A stretch of DNA of 64,000 nt, from NCBI GenBank assembly GCA_014058105.1, contig JACGCM010001217.1, positions 1,302,001 through 1,366,000 of the forward strand. The letters are read 5' to 3'. This DNA is from Kingdonia uniflora (Eukaryota > Streptophyta > Magnoliopsida > Ranunculales > Circaeasteraceae). Made by a program: the position numbers and the translations under genes. This document shows positions 43,901-53,999 of the stretch, in pieces (position 1 is the first letter of the stretch; every line of letters starts with the position of its first letter). The notes below the pieces were generated by a model. The model was not told the DNA's origin. It did not search any database and worked only from the letters and a program-made list of their open reading frames with translations.

Positions 43901-46900
43901 GGCTTCGAGTATGGATGTTCAGTGATTAAGTCAATCCATCGAGTTGTAATTTTTCTTTCTTATAGTCACAGTTTTGTCATGAAATGAACCAAAGTGGGAG
44001 ATTGAAACATCCATATTTGGAATTGGTTTTATTTCGTGTTAAGTGTCAGCACTATCTTGTAGTTATTCATCGTCAGAGAGTGTACGTAAAACAACTACAG
44101 CTGGACTGACACCAAACATGTACGTTGGTTTTGTACCTGTTTGCTCAAATACTCTAGCCCATTAGTAATTTCATAAAATGAACAAAAGAAGTATGTTTTT
44201 TTTTTATGAAAATAGGTCATGTTCGAATAGACTTTTGTTATGTTCAAACAAAACAGGCAGAACCCTCTCTGTTCAAATAGACTTTTGCTATGCTCGAACA
44301 GAGCACGGGAATTTTAGTTTTCTATTTAAGACTTCTTCTTTTTTGAACTTCACCTCTTCTAAAAACATAAATCTAATTTCAACTTTGTGATTTGAGAGCT
44401 TGAAAGATTCGAGCTTAAAAAGCTTTGGTGAGTAATCCGATGCGAGGCGTTGCGAGAACGGAAGATTGATTGCAAGAAGCTCAATTAGGAGAGAGGTGAC
44501 CACAGGATGTGCTTATTGAGTCTGTAAGTGATTGAATTCTTGTAATTTCTTTTCAATAGTGGATTTTTAGCTGTCGGGCGATTCAACAGCGACCTGTGGG
44601 TTTTTCTTCTGAGAAAGGTTTCCCACTGGGTTAAAATTGTTTGTTCTTGTGCATAGTTGATTGCTTGTTGTTAACACTAAATTATCTTATCAACTTGAGT
44701 TAGGTTAGAGTTAGACCATTTGTTTCAAGGATCATCGAACCTATTAGGTTTGACCTAAATTAATCAAAATCGGTTAATCTCAAGTAGTCTAAAATTTCAC
44801 CCCCTTCACAACAAGATGGAGGAAAATATTGGGGTGTTCTCAAAGACTGTGATAGAAATTTCCCCTTCATTCAAGTAAGGAGGAGAAACAGTCACTTGCT
44901 TATCATGAAATTCAAGCAATCAGTATAACTTGAGTTTATGTTTTGAGAAAAACTACAAAAAGATATGGGCAGCAACAGATTCGTTACAGATGATTAATTT
45001 TGTTTAGGGAAAGGCCAAGGCGCAATGGACATACAGACATCTCCTGAAGAACATGGCGCTCAAGGTTCAAATAGTTGAATTAATCCACAATCGAATTGAG
45101 AGTAACCTAAATTGAAGAATTAATGCGAAGAACAAACAATTGGCAGGATAAATTTCTCTTTTAGAGCTTTAATTGCTCAATGATTTGATTTCAATTGAAT
45201 TCCTCTACAAACCCTAAGTCTCTTAAACAAAAACTTGGATTGATCTAAGATAATTTCATCTTGCCTAGCCTTGCCCTTTATGAGGGCTAAAAGTTTCCTA
45301 GTTACAAAATAGGACAATTATGCCTTCGAAACGCCTAAAACAATGAAGGAATACGATAGTTTTTTGAACGAACCCATAGGTCGTTCGAACGGCTGACCAA
45401 ATTTTGCCTACAAATAGCCTTAGCGTGAATTGGTCTTCTGGGATCTCCAGGTCATTCGACCTCAGCTCGAATTGGTCTTCTGAGATCTCACGTCATTCAA
45501 CTTGATTATTTTTGCCTAAAAATAGCCTCAGCTCGAATTGGTCTTCTGGGATCTCCAGGTCGTTCGACCTCAACTCGAATTTGGCTTGCTTCCTCTCATA
45601 TCTCGTTCGAACGGCTCCAAGACTCGTTCGAACGAGTTAGCATCTTTTGAAGGGGTTCGATCTTCAGATCCTCCTGGATCATGAATATTTTAGGATCCTC
45701 CATGTGTATAGGGAAACCAATCACTGAATCGCAGTCATTTTCTCTACCTTCTCTAATGTAGGAGAAATGGTATATCCTCCTAGCCCCTTACCCCAAATTC
45801 TTTGTATCCAGTTAGATGATAAAGCTGGCGGCGTTATATACACTAAATTGTAAGACATGTTTTTGAAATATTAGGTGGGGATATTGCAAACTCCAGCTTA
45901 CCCTAAAAAAAGTGGAGGAGCAAATGCATCAGATGACAAACACGACATCCCAACTAGGTTGGCAACCCAAGAAGCCCTAAATCATCTGCCTCCTTGCATG
46001 CAAAATATGTAATAGCTCAGACTACGATCCTCAATTTTAGATAGGAAAGGAGGCCTCCAATGTGCCATTCAATAATTCCTACAATTATTTTGCTTGTTTC
46101 TTTTTTGCTGCTACTGATCTAAAGTTTGAAACAACTGCTTGTGAGTCGGAAACCACCCATAATTTTCTAATTTCCCAGATCCATAGAGTTTAAACATGCA
46201 TTTTACAGTGTGGAGTTGAGAGATTGAGTTCCTAGAAACCAGTGAGACTTCCATGTAACTTCGTTGGTTTCATAAGAAGGAACTCAATTATCACCGCTCG
46301 TAGTTTTTGCTCAGTCGTAGAAATTTCCGCATAAAATCCTTCATCTTTTGATATGTGATTATTATTCCAGAGAGAACTAGTTCTTTACAAAAATTGTTGC
46401 TACTATTAAGGTTGCCATTCTGTTATTTGCATATACGCAACAAACACAATTGGTTGGCTTAGCCATGGCATGAAAAGTGAAATGCTCAACAAGCACAATG
46501 GATTAGCTCAACCATGACGCCAAAAGTGGAACATAAGGGGAGAGTGGGGTGACTATGAAGATAGTATCTAAAAGGAGTAAATGGTAGTAGAGTCCCTACT
46601 ACACCATTAGGAGAATGTTCGTTGGGCCGATTTTTGGACGAAATAGGAATACTTATATAAGAAACATCTGGCGATTTCTTTCTTTCGCTTAAAAACAAGG
46701 AAAGCGTCAGGAGTAAAGAACATAAGCAATAGTATAATTGGAAATGGGAACATGTATGCTAGAATTTCCCATGGAAGTATTTGAAACAAGTATCTACGAG
46801 TGCACCTAACCAAATACAAATGCACGGAATCCAATTAGAGAGCTCACCTGGTGAATCATAATACTCTGGTTGATCGTAGAAAAACATGCCTTCCCGCAAC

Positions 46901-49900
46901 CGGTGACGTTTCCCTTCAGTGCCAGAGTGCTGAAAGGTCGTATGCACGGCGTATGGTTCCAATCTGAGTTGTTGAAACATAGCCTACAAGCATAGGCTAA
47001 GAAGTTAATAAAAATACTCAATCCGTTGCTTCTTCGGAGATGATGCTATCCATGAATAATAAGATGAAAGAAAGTGTAAGATATGGCATACGAAACTAAT
47101 TGCAACCAGGCCTTCATGTAAATGTTTAAGAATGCCCCACAAAGATTGATCAAATACAACAAAGAATTTCACGACAATATGCAAAATAAACAATACAAAA
47201 TGACGACAGACAATCAAACTATGAAACAAGGATTTACGTAGAAACCCCCAGTAGATATGGGGGGTGGGAGGACTACCAAAGACAGACGAAGATTTCACTA
47301 TGAAGAAACATAGAATCAAATGTGGGCCCGATATCCAATATCGGGGCCGATATATTGGTTTTTTAGATATTCAATAGTATTTCAGCCATATTTTTTTAAT
47401 GACCACATTTGACTTATCACGATGGTTAACGTAATTTGAAGTATCAAAATATCATGAACAAATACAAAATATTCCCAACAAATCGAAAATATCAGTTTTC
47501 TATTTTGATATAATGCACATTTCACTGAAAAAAAACGGTAAGAAAATCGATGAAAACCGAAGGAAAAAAAAAACTATAAAAAGAAAGTATTCGTGGCTGT
47601 CTCAAGCCTACCATTTTTTTAGGATGACGGTATATTGTCTAGGAAAGAAATTTACAACCTTGTGAAGGAGAAATGAAAATGGGTACATTTTTTACTTTCT
47701 CCATAAGAAAAAAAATCATACTAATCTCTAGTTTGGGACTAACGTTTGACAAGAAAAGCTATTGAAATACCCGGGGAACTGTAAGTATGTCTAAAAATAT
47801 ACAACTGCAAGCGACTAGGATTGAACAAGTACCAACCGCACAACAGAACATTACCAACTGCAGTTAGCCATAACTCAACAGTATGGATTATCCAAGTAGA
47901 AGCAATAAACGAGTAATTGCTTAAGCAACAAACTGGAAACACTACCTGAACAAAGTATGAATGTCCACTGCAAAATAAACTTATTGGCAGAAATCCCAAC
48001 TTCAAATTTCCATCGTAGGCATATACTAGTTCGCTTTCCTCGTCAACAGCCGGTCCAAAGTTTTTTCGCATAACGGCATTAAAGACTTTCTGGTCCCAAA
48101 TTTTTTCATTATTTTGAATCAGCAGTTTCCATTCTCTTGCCATCAGTTTTGCAGAATCTGTCGGCCGCCAATGAAAAATCCCAATATTGTAGTCAGCAGT
48201 AACTGTAGAAGGTGAAAAATGTCCTGACTAAGACCAACTTGATAATACCTCTATAATATTTACTACTAGGATACATGTTGCAAGAAAAAAAAAATCAAAT
48301 TTGCCAAGTAAATGGGCTCTAAACGTATTTCGTGAGAAACACCATAACATAGTATGGTGTACTACAAAATATAAATATTAGTGCAGTGTCTATGGCAGGA
48401 TAGATCGTACACGGAAGATGGATTTACCACATGAATGATGTGCAACTTCTTGAAGAGAAACTGGTATTTTGTGTTTTCATCGGCAGTAGCCTATTCTCTA
48501 AGAGAAACATTCTCCCTCAAATTACCAAAATATATTAAATAACTAAAATTGTAGGAACCTGAACAACTATGAGATGGTGCAGATGACTCCAACTTAAATA
48601 CTAACTCTTAGCACAAAGAAAACACAGTAGGTAATAGTAAAGGGCACATTAAAAGCTATAAGAAATATTTTCACCTTGCTGCCAAATTTCCAACCTGTCA
48701 TCGGCAACAGTTGGCACCAGTTTATCAGTTGATGTTAAGATGTCAGCTTCAGGAAAACGGGCAAAATATGGAAGCGGATTCTGTTCCACAAGACAAAAAG
48801 ATTTATTAAAAAAGTTCTATGAAGAAAGAAAATAATGAAAAAAAATATTGAGAAATGTATTGCAAACTACACTCAGTAAATGTTCCCTGGGGATGTATGC
48901 TAAAGTGTACCCTATCAGAAAATAAAAGCTGAAAAACAAGAGTTCGTTATTACAACCTAGCGCAGAATTTATACATACAGTATTATGTGACTTAATACAT
49001 AAGCTTGCTTGCAACTATTAATTTTCATATAGTAGAGTAGATGTTGAGTACTTTTTTTTTACTGTTTAAAGTATTCTGTGTGGGATGAAAAACATAACAT
49101 CACTGACGGCCAAGGTTATACTCTAAATGAATCAGGCAATTCAGAGTTGATCGGCCTGCTCTGCAACAAAACTTGTCATTTTCTCAACAAAAAACTCTGA
49201 ATAGCTCAAGTCACCCTTCGTGCAAGTTACTATGATCATCCGGTGCAACATGATCCATCTTTTTGCACTCTCCTTTTTCTTTTGTATAATGTGAAAGAAC
49301 TGTCGTTGTTTTCTTTTTCGATACTTTCACCTTTTAAGAACTGTCACTGCCTTTTTATTTGCTTTTGGAAACTGTTCAAGACATCAAAGGGGTTCGAGGG
49401 GATTAATCAAGCTCTCTTATCTGCTACTGTGAAGTGCAGACAGTAAGGTCTAGGGAGTTATATGCACCTTCTAATTTCTTCTTATGTTTGAAACTAGTTT
49501 TTTTAGGATTTAGAGATATCTTATATAAGAGTAAAACATATGCAGGAATATGGATCGGCAGGGTAAGCCAAGACAGATCGGGATCTGCTATGGATGACCA
49601 TGTTCCTGAGAATATAATCCATCTCAGCATCTGAACCATTATGTGTTGGGTTCAGAATTACGCGAGGAAAACATAATCTAGAAGCGGTCGTTGACCAAAG
49701 ATTCACATTATTGTTATTAGAAAGCCCTTCCGTTAATTAGTAAACAGACTTTGTACAAATAATTGAATGAAGGAAATGGAAGCTAGAAACTAAAAAAAAA
49801 CATGCCAACTATTAGAATCTATGCATGTTTCCTCTGTAAGTAGAAGCGACAATGTCATTGAAAGCATCCAGGCATACCTTTAACCAAACCATGTCTGTGT

Positions 49901-51437
49901 CACACATTAGTAGCTCGTAACCGAAAGGAAGTATAGCATCTATCAGAATAGCTTTTTCTCTCCCCATTTTGTGAAATTCTGGTGAGCCCCAGCCAACATC
50001 TATTGGGCTCATGTTACTACCCATATCAAAAACAGGTATGCCCTTCCAATACAAAGCCTCCAACAGTTTGGTATCCATTGCACCTACACCAACAAATTCA
50101 AAGATCTTTAAGCAGTGACACGAAGCCTAAACTGGGATACTTCTTCTGCAACTAAACTAGAGTTCGACCTTCAAGTTTGCAACTTCTATATGATGCCCCT
50201 CAAAAATTTGGTGTTGAAAAGTTTGGGGGTGCAAATTGGATTTTGATCCTATAACATGGGTCAAAATAAAAAATGTCTTCAATGTTAGCAACTGTAACTG
50301 CCAAATTGCAAGGGGGGCAAAAGTTGCAAAAAAATTGGGGTCAATAACAGGCGTGATATTCAAAATATCCATGTCGTTTTAGATGAGAAACTTGAACTCA
50401 AGAAGTAATATAGTTGAAGCTATGAGAAATTACCTACAAGAATATTCGAAAGGTCAAGATCAGTCAAATGCTTAACCCAAGTAAGGATAAAATCCATGAA
50501 CGCGTAGTTCCCAAACGTGACAATGATGATGTTATCTTTCACTCTAAGTGACACAAGTTCTTTCGTCAAACGAAAGGTCTTCAAAGGGGGTATCTTTGAA
50601 CCATTAGGTGGAACCTCCCATATAGGCCTTGATATGTACTGATGTATTGCTGAAGGTCGTGTCCCTCCGACCTTTCTGAATGAATTAGAAAATTTAGAAA
50701 TATGACCAACCTGAGGAGAACTCCCATCTGCAAAAACATCCACCACAACGTCAATAAAACAATAACAAATATCATAAATCAAACATGCTGAACCTGAAAC
50801 AAAAGATTACCACAAAATGAAGGTGGGTATTCTAGCAACCAAAAATATGTGATTGCCTATTGTACTGTGCACTTCAGTAATCTGAGTTTTTCAATTTAGA
50901 TGTTACATATGCCTTTGTGTTAGCAACTCACATGTTGCGTGCGAAAATCTTTTCTAAGAAAAATGCTCAAAACCAATGTGTTAGTAATCATGTTAAGGCT
51001 AATTATATTTGTGTATAGGGCTGCCAAAGGATGTTCCAATCTCCATGCCATCTATAACTATTATAGCACCACGGGAAAAAAAATATTCAATTGGGCTTTT
51101 TAAATCGTAACAAGGTCTTCCCTTCCCAAGAAGTGTAGAAAATTAGAAATTGCTAACTAGGAGGTTTACGAGATGGGTTTAGCAAATGGAAATCAAAACA
51201 TTTCTTTGATTCAAATCCAAAAGGCCGAAACAACATAATACACATTTGCGCAAAACCAAAGATTCAAAGCTTACTTGAAACAGCTGATGGAGATGACCAC
51301 ACATAAACTGGGGAGCTCCCTGAACTATAACTCAAAGAGAACGTGTACTCAGACGAGTAAACAATACTGACGATGATGACTATAGCAAAGATCATCAGAA
51401 ATAGAGACCTTCCCAGTGTTTGATACCATGGCGCCAT
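31086..51437 (-). CDS. XEG113: XEG113-type beta-L-arabinofuranosyltransferase, 13 exons, intact
   Basis: This is a GT77 glycosyltransferase of the Golgi that adds arabinose to the short arabinan chains on hydroxyproline of extensins; XEG113 acts after HPAT and RRA enzymes. Exons (minus): 51437-51275, 50727-50434, 50083-49878, 48780-48675, 48202-47946, 46983-46848, 38571-38477, 38383-38330, 33452-33339, 33123-33025, 32904-32785, 31926-31840, 31253-31086. Together they make 1899 nt, or 632 residues, in one frame with no stop. This is close to the length I recall for the Arabidopsis protein (about 640). Residues 1-10 are cytosolic, about 11-27 form a membrane anchor (type II), and the DxD motif 'CDTDMVWLK' lies at 213-221. 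All introns have GT-AG ends except intron 12 (GC-AG). Introns 6 (8.3 kb) and 8 (4.9 kb) are swollen by retrotransposons. Gene identity is near certain; expression is unproven. Confidence 0.96.
31840..31926 (-). CDS. XEG113: XEG113 exon 12, GC donor
   Basis: Acceptor TTGTAACAG. Encodes '[20 protein letters not shown]' and 'DAFKGFIDE'. The only in-phase donor that joins to exon 13 is GAG|GCAAGT, the standard sequence of the rare GC-AG intron class. Confidence 0.9.
32785..32904 (-). CDS. XEG113: XEG113 exon 11
   Basis: Acceptor ACATTTCAG, donor GAG|GTACTC. Encodes '[20 protein letters not shown]' and '[20 protein letters not shown]'. The variable linker of the family lies here. Confidence 0.92.
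33025..33123 (-). CDS. XEG113: XEG113 exon 10
   Basis: Acceptor GTGATGCAG, donor GCAG|GTTATC. Encodes '[20 protein letters not shown]' and '[13 protein letters not shown]'. Confidence 0.95.
33339..33452 (-). CDS. XEG113: XEG113 exon 9
   Basis: Acceptor TGATTTTAG, donor GAG|GTACTT. Encodes '[20 protein letters not shown]' and '[18 protein letters not shown]'. First exon after the chromovirus. Confidence 0.95.
33721..33959 (-). repeat. 3' LTR of chromovirus
   Basis: 239 bp, TGTAAACTC to CAATACA on plus. Nearly collinear with the other LTR; shared blocks include CAATCCAATTAACCATGAAA, AACAACTGAGTTTCCCAAA and AGAGTTGGGTTTTATTCTC. Its GA tract is only a few units long. Confidence 0.85.
34010..37893 (-). 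pseudogene. Chromovirus gag-pol, broken
   Basis: The gag start is near 37893 ('[20 protein letters not shown]'). The capsid core is missing. Protease at 36892-37278 has '[12 protein letters not shown]'. RT (36150-36772) has '[20 protein letters not shown]' and '[13 protein letters not shown]', but the catalytic YFDD box reads 'IYFYDILI' (about 36165-36190), so the first Asp is Tyr, followed by a stop. RNase H lies at 35282-35700. Integrase (34700-35146) has 'CHMCQTGKG', '[10 protein letters not shown]' and '[13 protein letters not shown]'. The C-terminal part (34052-34279) shows '[18 protein letters not shown]', which fits a chromodomain. Many frameshifts and stops occur. Confidence 0.88.
37907..37919 (-). 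other. Primer-binding site of chromovirus (tRNA-iMet-like)
   Basis: The minus strand reads TGGTACCAGAGCC, one mismatch from the initiator tRNA-Met complement TGGTATCAGAGCC. It lies 8 bp inside the 5' LTR. Confidence 0.8.
37928..38178 (-). repeat. 5' LTR of chromovirus with long GA microsatellite
   Basis: 251 bp, TGTATAC to CAATACA on plus. It contains a long GA run (about 37939-37972) that is much shorter in the other LTR, so this microsatellite has expanded or contracted since insertion. Confidence 0.85.
38330..38383 (-). CDS. XEG113: XEG113 exon 8
   Basis: A 54-nt exon encoding '[18 protein letters not shown]'. Acceptor TTTTTTCAG, donor TTG|GTGAGT. It lies 150 bp from the chromovirus LTR in intron 8. 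Confidence 0.93.
38477..38571 (-). CDS. XEG113: XEG113 exon 7
   Basis: Acceptor CTTATGCAG, donor CCAA|GTATGT. Encodes '[20 protein letters not shown]' and '[12 protein letters not shown]'. It lies 0.7 kb from the left LTR of the copia element in intron 6. Confidence 0.93.
39264..40164 (+). repeat. 5' LTR of gag-only copia element
   Basis: 901 bp beginning TGAAACATCCATATTTGG. It carries repeated TTCGAACAGA motifs (39476-39560) shared with the other LTR. Compared with the right LTR it has about 95 extra bases near 39625-39720. Confidence 0.88.
40167..40177 (+). other. Primer-binding site of gag-only copia element
   Basis: TGGTACCAGAG, close to the initiator tRNA-Met complement, starts 2 bp after the 5' LTR. 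Confidence 0.75.
40238..41968 (+). pseudogene. Copia gag with two zinc knuckles and a coiled coil
   Basis: It starts '[20 protein letters not shown]' with '[13 protein letters not shown]', the usual beginning of plant copia gag. '[20 protein letters not shown]' and '[20 protein letters not shown]' follow (40589-40831). A first CX2CX4HX4C knuckle, '[14 protein letters not shown]', is near 41122. A long charged helix (41390-41694) with coiled-coil character comes next, then the '[13 protein letters not shown]' block. A second knuckle, '[14 protein letters not shown]', is near 41900. This layout resembles large-gag (SIRE/Maximus-like) copia elements. Several stops interrupt the first 800 bp and one frameshift separates the last two open frames. 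Confidence 0.82.
43991..44001 (+). other. Polypurine tract of gag-only copia element
   Basis: AAAGTGGGAGA directly precedes the 3' LTR, the usual plus-strand primer position for LTR retrotransposons. Confidence 0.75.
44003..44799 (+). repeat. 3' LTR of gag-only copia element
   Basis: 797 bp beginning TGAAACATCCATATTTGG and ending AAAATTTCA. Collinear with the left LTR apart from one deletion of about 95 bp and scattered substitutions. Confidence 0.88.
45090..45690. repeat. LTR-like fragment with tandem repeats in intron 6
   Basis: On the minus strand the text around 45250-45330 (GCCCTCATAAAGGGCAAGG region) looks like a retrotransposon LTR with a short R region. Within 45411-45592 a unit of about 46 bp containing GAATTGGTCTTCTGGGATCT and CCAGGTC(A/G)TTCGACC is repeated about 3.5 times. 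TTCGAA palindromes (TCGTTCGAACGGCT and CTCGTTCGAACGAGTT) flank the array. No boundaries or target duplication found. Confidence 0.45.
46848..46983 (-). CDS. XEG113: XEG113 exon 6
   Basis: Acceptor GCTTGTAG, donor CCAG|GTGAGC. Encodes '[20 protein letters not shown]' and '[20 protein letters not shown]'. Next to the 8.3-kb intron 6. Confidence 0.97.
47946..48202 (-). CDS. XEG113: XEG113 exon 5
   Basis: Acceptor CTTCTACAG, donor TCAG|GTAGTG. Encodes '[20 protein letters not shown]' through '[20 protein letters not shown]' and 'HSYFVQ', core of the catalytic domain. Confidence 0.96.
48675..48780 (-). CDS. XEG113: XEG113 exon 4
   Basis: Acceptor TGTGGAACAG, donor CAAG|GTGAAA. Encodes '[20 protein letters not shown]' and '[15 protein letters not shown]'. 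Too short to stand out as an open frame; recognised by homology and phase. Confidence 0.95.
49878..50083 (-). CDS. XEG113: XEG113 exon 3: DxD motif
   Basis: Acceptor TTGGTGTAG, donor AAAG|GTATGC. Encodes '[20 protein letters not shown]' through '[16 protein letters not shown]'. The DTD (residues 214-216) is the expected nucleotide-sugar and metal-binding motif. Confidence 0.97.
50434..50727 (-). CDS. XEG113: XEG113 exon 2
   Basis: Acceptor TTTTTGCAG, donor G|GTAATT. Encodes residues about 55-152, including '[20 protein letters not shown]' and '[20 protein letters not shown]', the first conserved block of the GT77 domain. Confidence 0.95.
51275..51437 (-). CDS. XEG113: XEG113 exon 1: start and membrane anchor
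   Basis: ATG at 51437-51435. It encodes '[19 protein letters not shown]' and continues with hydrophobic residues to about 27, then a Ser-rich stem. Donor A|GTAAGC at 51274; the codon is split after its first base. No upstream in-frame ATG was needed. Confidence 0.9.
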
Positions 51438-53469
51438 TTTAGCTCAATTGATCCACAATTATTTCGCAAAAATTTATAAATGAGTTGCTGAGATATGTTA
51501 TTATTAAATATAATATAAATGAAAATTTAATTTTTGGATTTTCAGAGATTTTTAGGTGTAATAAGCATTGACAGTTGGATACTGTTTCCCGCGTAAAGAA
51601 ACCAAAAACAAAATATATACCAATTTCAAACTTTTACTTTTACTACAAAAAAAAAACACAAATTTCATGAAGAAAAAAAATCTCATCATTAATCCACACT
51701 AAATATTTTAGCCAAATCTTATCTGGATCTACTGCAAAAATTGAGATTAATCGGGATTAAATCTACTATTATCATAATGCATTTAGTAAAAATAAGATAA
51801 TACTTAAAATTGTATGTTATGGGTTATACCCCATATGCCCAAACATCCGACTATGGTTATGGGTATGGTTATCCGCCTTAGCAGGCGTATATGATGTTTT
51901 TAACCTTATAGCATTTGAGAGGTCATAAGGAAACATATCGGTATTGGGTTGTCCATCGTTCAAAATTCTTCAACACGTCTTGCATGTAGTGTACGAGAAA
52001 TACATACGTCAATACAGACATAGATATGAAGGGACAAACGTAACGTGGACACAGGATGTTACTCATATTGAAAATCAAGAGATGACAAATATTCAAAAAC
52101 AAGGAAGACACTCGAATTATAATTAACTTTTCAACTTACGTGACAAATCATTTTAACCGTAAGATGGATATTTTAAGCCTATTAATTTTATTATTATTTT
52201 TTAAAGATCATCCACATATTAGCAATTTATTAATTTGTATTAACCTACAATTAATTTACAACTAATTGTGATTAAATACAATTAATTTTTGCGATTAAGC
52301 TCAATTAAATACGATTAAGCAATTTATTAATTTGTTTTGAGGAAGGAGGAAGGAGGAAAGAGAAGGTAGGAGAAAAAAAAACAAGGTTTCAAAGTTTGTG
52401 ATACTCATAGCATGGGGTACATAAACATTAGGCGGCTGAGAATGAAATCTTTAGGGCGCATAAACATTAGGTGCCCTACGGTGAACTCTAAACTCAAGCT
52501 TCGGGATTCAAAATCAAGTATTATGCATAATTTTATAAGGCCAATTCAAGTAAAATCATGTAGTAGGGTAAAACTCACCTATTAAGCATATTTTTGGAGA
52601 TGGTCTTATAAGATCTTTGAGTATATAAGTTTGCAACCTCTAGCTCTATTTCAAAATTGCATTTGATTTTCTAAGAGTATCTTTAGCATCGCTATTAGTA
52701 ATTGATGGTTTTGAAAGCATAATGTTTACATGGATTTTGGGACTGAGGCGATCTCTGAGAAGGCCTCATTTAAGCCTAACTTTCAGCTCTTCGGGTTCCC
52801 AGTTTTAAGCATAAACTTAAAAACCTAGGCGACTACCTTGCTCGGGCCCCTACGGTGTTTACTTGGGCATTTTCCTTCCTTTCTTCAGGAGTCAAGACCG
52901 TGTTACACCCATTCGAGTACTATAAATCGTAACATTAGAAGAAGACAAAATATAAAAACTGCCTCATCAAATGATATATAGGATACGTGCCCAAATATAA
53001 GTGGTCTGAAATAAAATTGTCAACCAGTGGTAGGTGAGCAACCGACAAAAACTAAGATACAACCAAGAACATAAAAGCCATTGACTTTGTCTCCCCAACT
53101 TCATTCATGTACTTACACGTGGACTCATATTTATAATTAAAGACTTTATATTTTAAGTCAAAACAGAAACAGTTTGCTATGACTTTTGGACCTCACCAAT
53201 CATATCTGATCCGATCCAAATCTAGCTCAACATCATTTTCTCTCAAATTAGAGGATGGAGAAAACCAAAATCGACATGTATTGAAGACATTTTCCTCCTC
53301 AAATCGTAATCATAATTGTCGTCGACGTCGCTTACAAAATCTTTAGGGAGATTCGAGTTTGTTAATTATCATTGTTTCCATAGAGTTATCTTGACCTTTC
53401 CTACATGTATGTTTAAGAGACCCCGCAATCCACATATATATACATGCAGGATAGTTGTTTGCCTTGTAA
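51438..53469. other. Upstream region of XEG113; no second gene seen
   Basis: The first few hundred bases upstream of 51437 should hold the 5' UTR and promoter of the minus-strand gene. I see no TATA box I can defend. A low-complexity patch of repeated ACAATTAATTT and CGATTAAGC lies at about 52240-52335. Short open frames (for example 51944-52126) have no motifs. Confidence 0.5.
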
Positions 53470-53839
53470 GAGCATCCACAACAGCCTCCCTAAACTTATT
53501 TTAAGGAGGCAAAAAGTAATAAAATGGTTTTTATAGGCTCCTATGAGGCTCTCTATCCTTATTTTTTACTTTTTCCCTCTTCAGGGGGAGTTTAGAGAAA
53601 TATTTGGTCAGCCACGTAGGACTCTTATATTACGTATAAAGTTAGTTTATATGTGGAAAGTAAAAAAAAAGTTACTTTTTGCCTATTCTTTTTAAAAATA
53701 ACTAATTTAAAGTGGTTTAGGAAGTTTATTTTGTGATGTGGCTCTTTTTTGTTGAGAGTCTGTTACATCCACAACATTAAAGTTTGGTTAAAACTCCTCA
53801 AAAGTACTCCCTATTATAGAGAGGCTGTTGTGGATGCTC
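53470..53839. mobile_element. Tourist-like MITE with TAA target duplication
   Basis: The ends are perfect inverted repeats: GAGCATCCACAACAGCCTC on the left and its reverse complement at the right. TAA lies immediately outside both ends (53467-53469 and 53840-53842), the 3-bp duplication of PIF/Harbinger elements. The 370-bp AT-rich interior has no gene. Confidence 0.9.
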
Positions 53840-53999
53840 TAATCACTAGGACTTATCTTGACTTATCCTATGTTAATGGACCACCACATATACATGCAGG
53901 ATAAGTCAAGAGGCTGTTGTGGATGCTCTAATCACTAGGACTTATCTTGACTTATCCTATGTTAATGGACCACCACATATACATGCAGAATAAGTCAAG
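53822..53999 (+). repeat. 89-bp direct tandem duplication including MITE right end
   Basis: Positions 53822-53910 and 53911-53999 are the same 89-bp sequence with a single visible difference (GCAGGATAAG against GCAGAATAAG). Each copy contains the last 18 bp of the MITE plus flanking DNA, so the duplication happened after the MITE inserted. Confidence 0.95.

Larger units (their letters stand above)
39264..44799 (+). mobile_element. Non-autonomous copia-like retrotransposon in XEG113 intron 6 (gag only)
   Basis: LTRs at 39264-40164 and 44003-44799 flank a gag region. CCCCCT borders both sides (39258-39263 and 44800-44805), a clean target duplication. A tRNA-iMet-type PBS follows the left LTR and a purine tract precedes the right LTR. 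Gag is present but no protease, integrase, RT or RNase H can be recognised between 41970 and 43990, so it would depend on another element. It lies antisense to the host gene. Confidence 0.88.

Noticed and set aside
46486..46834. Minus-strand frames beyond XEG113 exon 6
   Set aside because: They run past the donor site into intron 6 and lose similarity to the protein.
49521..49706. Possible XEG113 exon 4 (fragment reading LAYPADPY)
   Set aside because: The true exon with the conserved [13 protein letters not shown] block and correct phase lies at 48675-48780; this is intron.
50157..50372. 71-residue minus-strand frame between XEG113 exons 2 and 3
   Set aside because: Lies entirely within intron 2 and breaks the protein alignment and phase.
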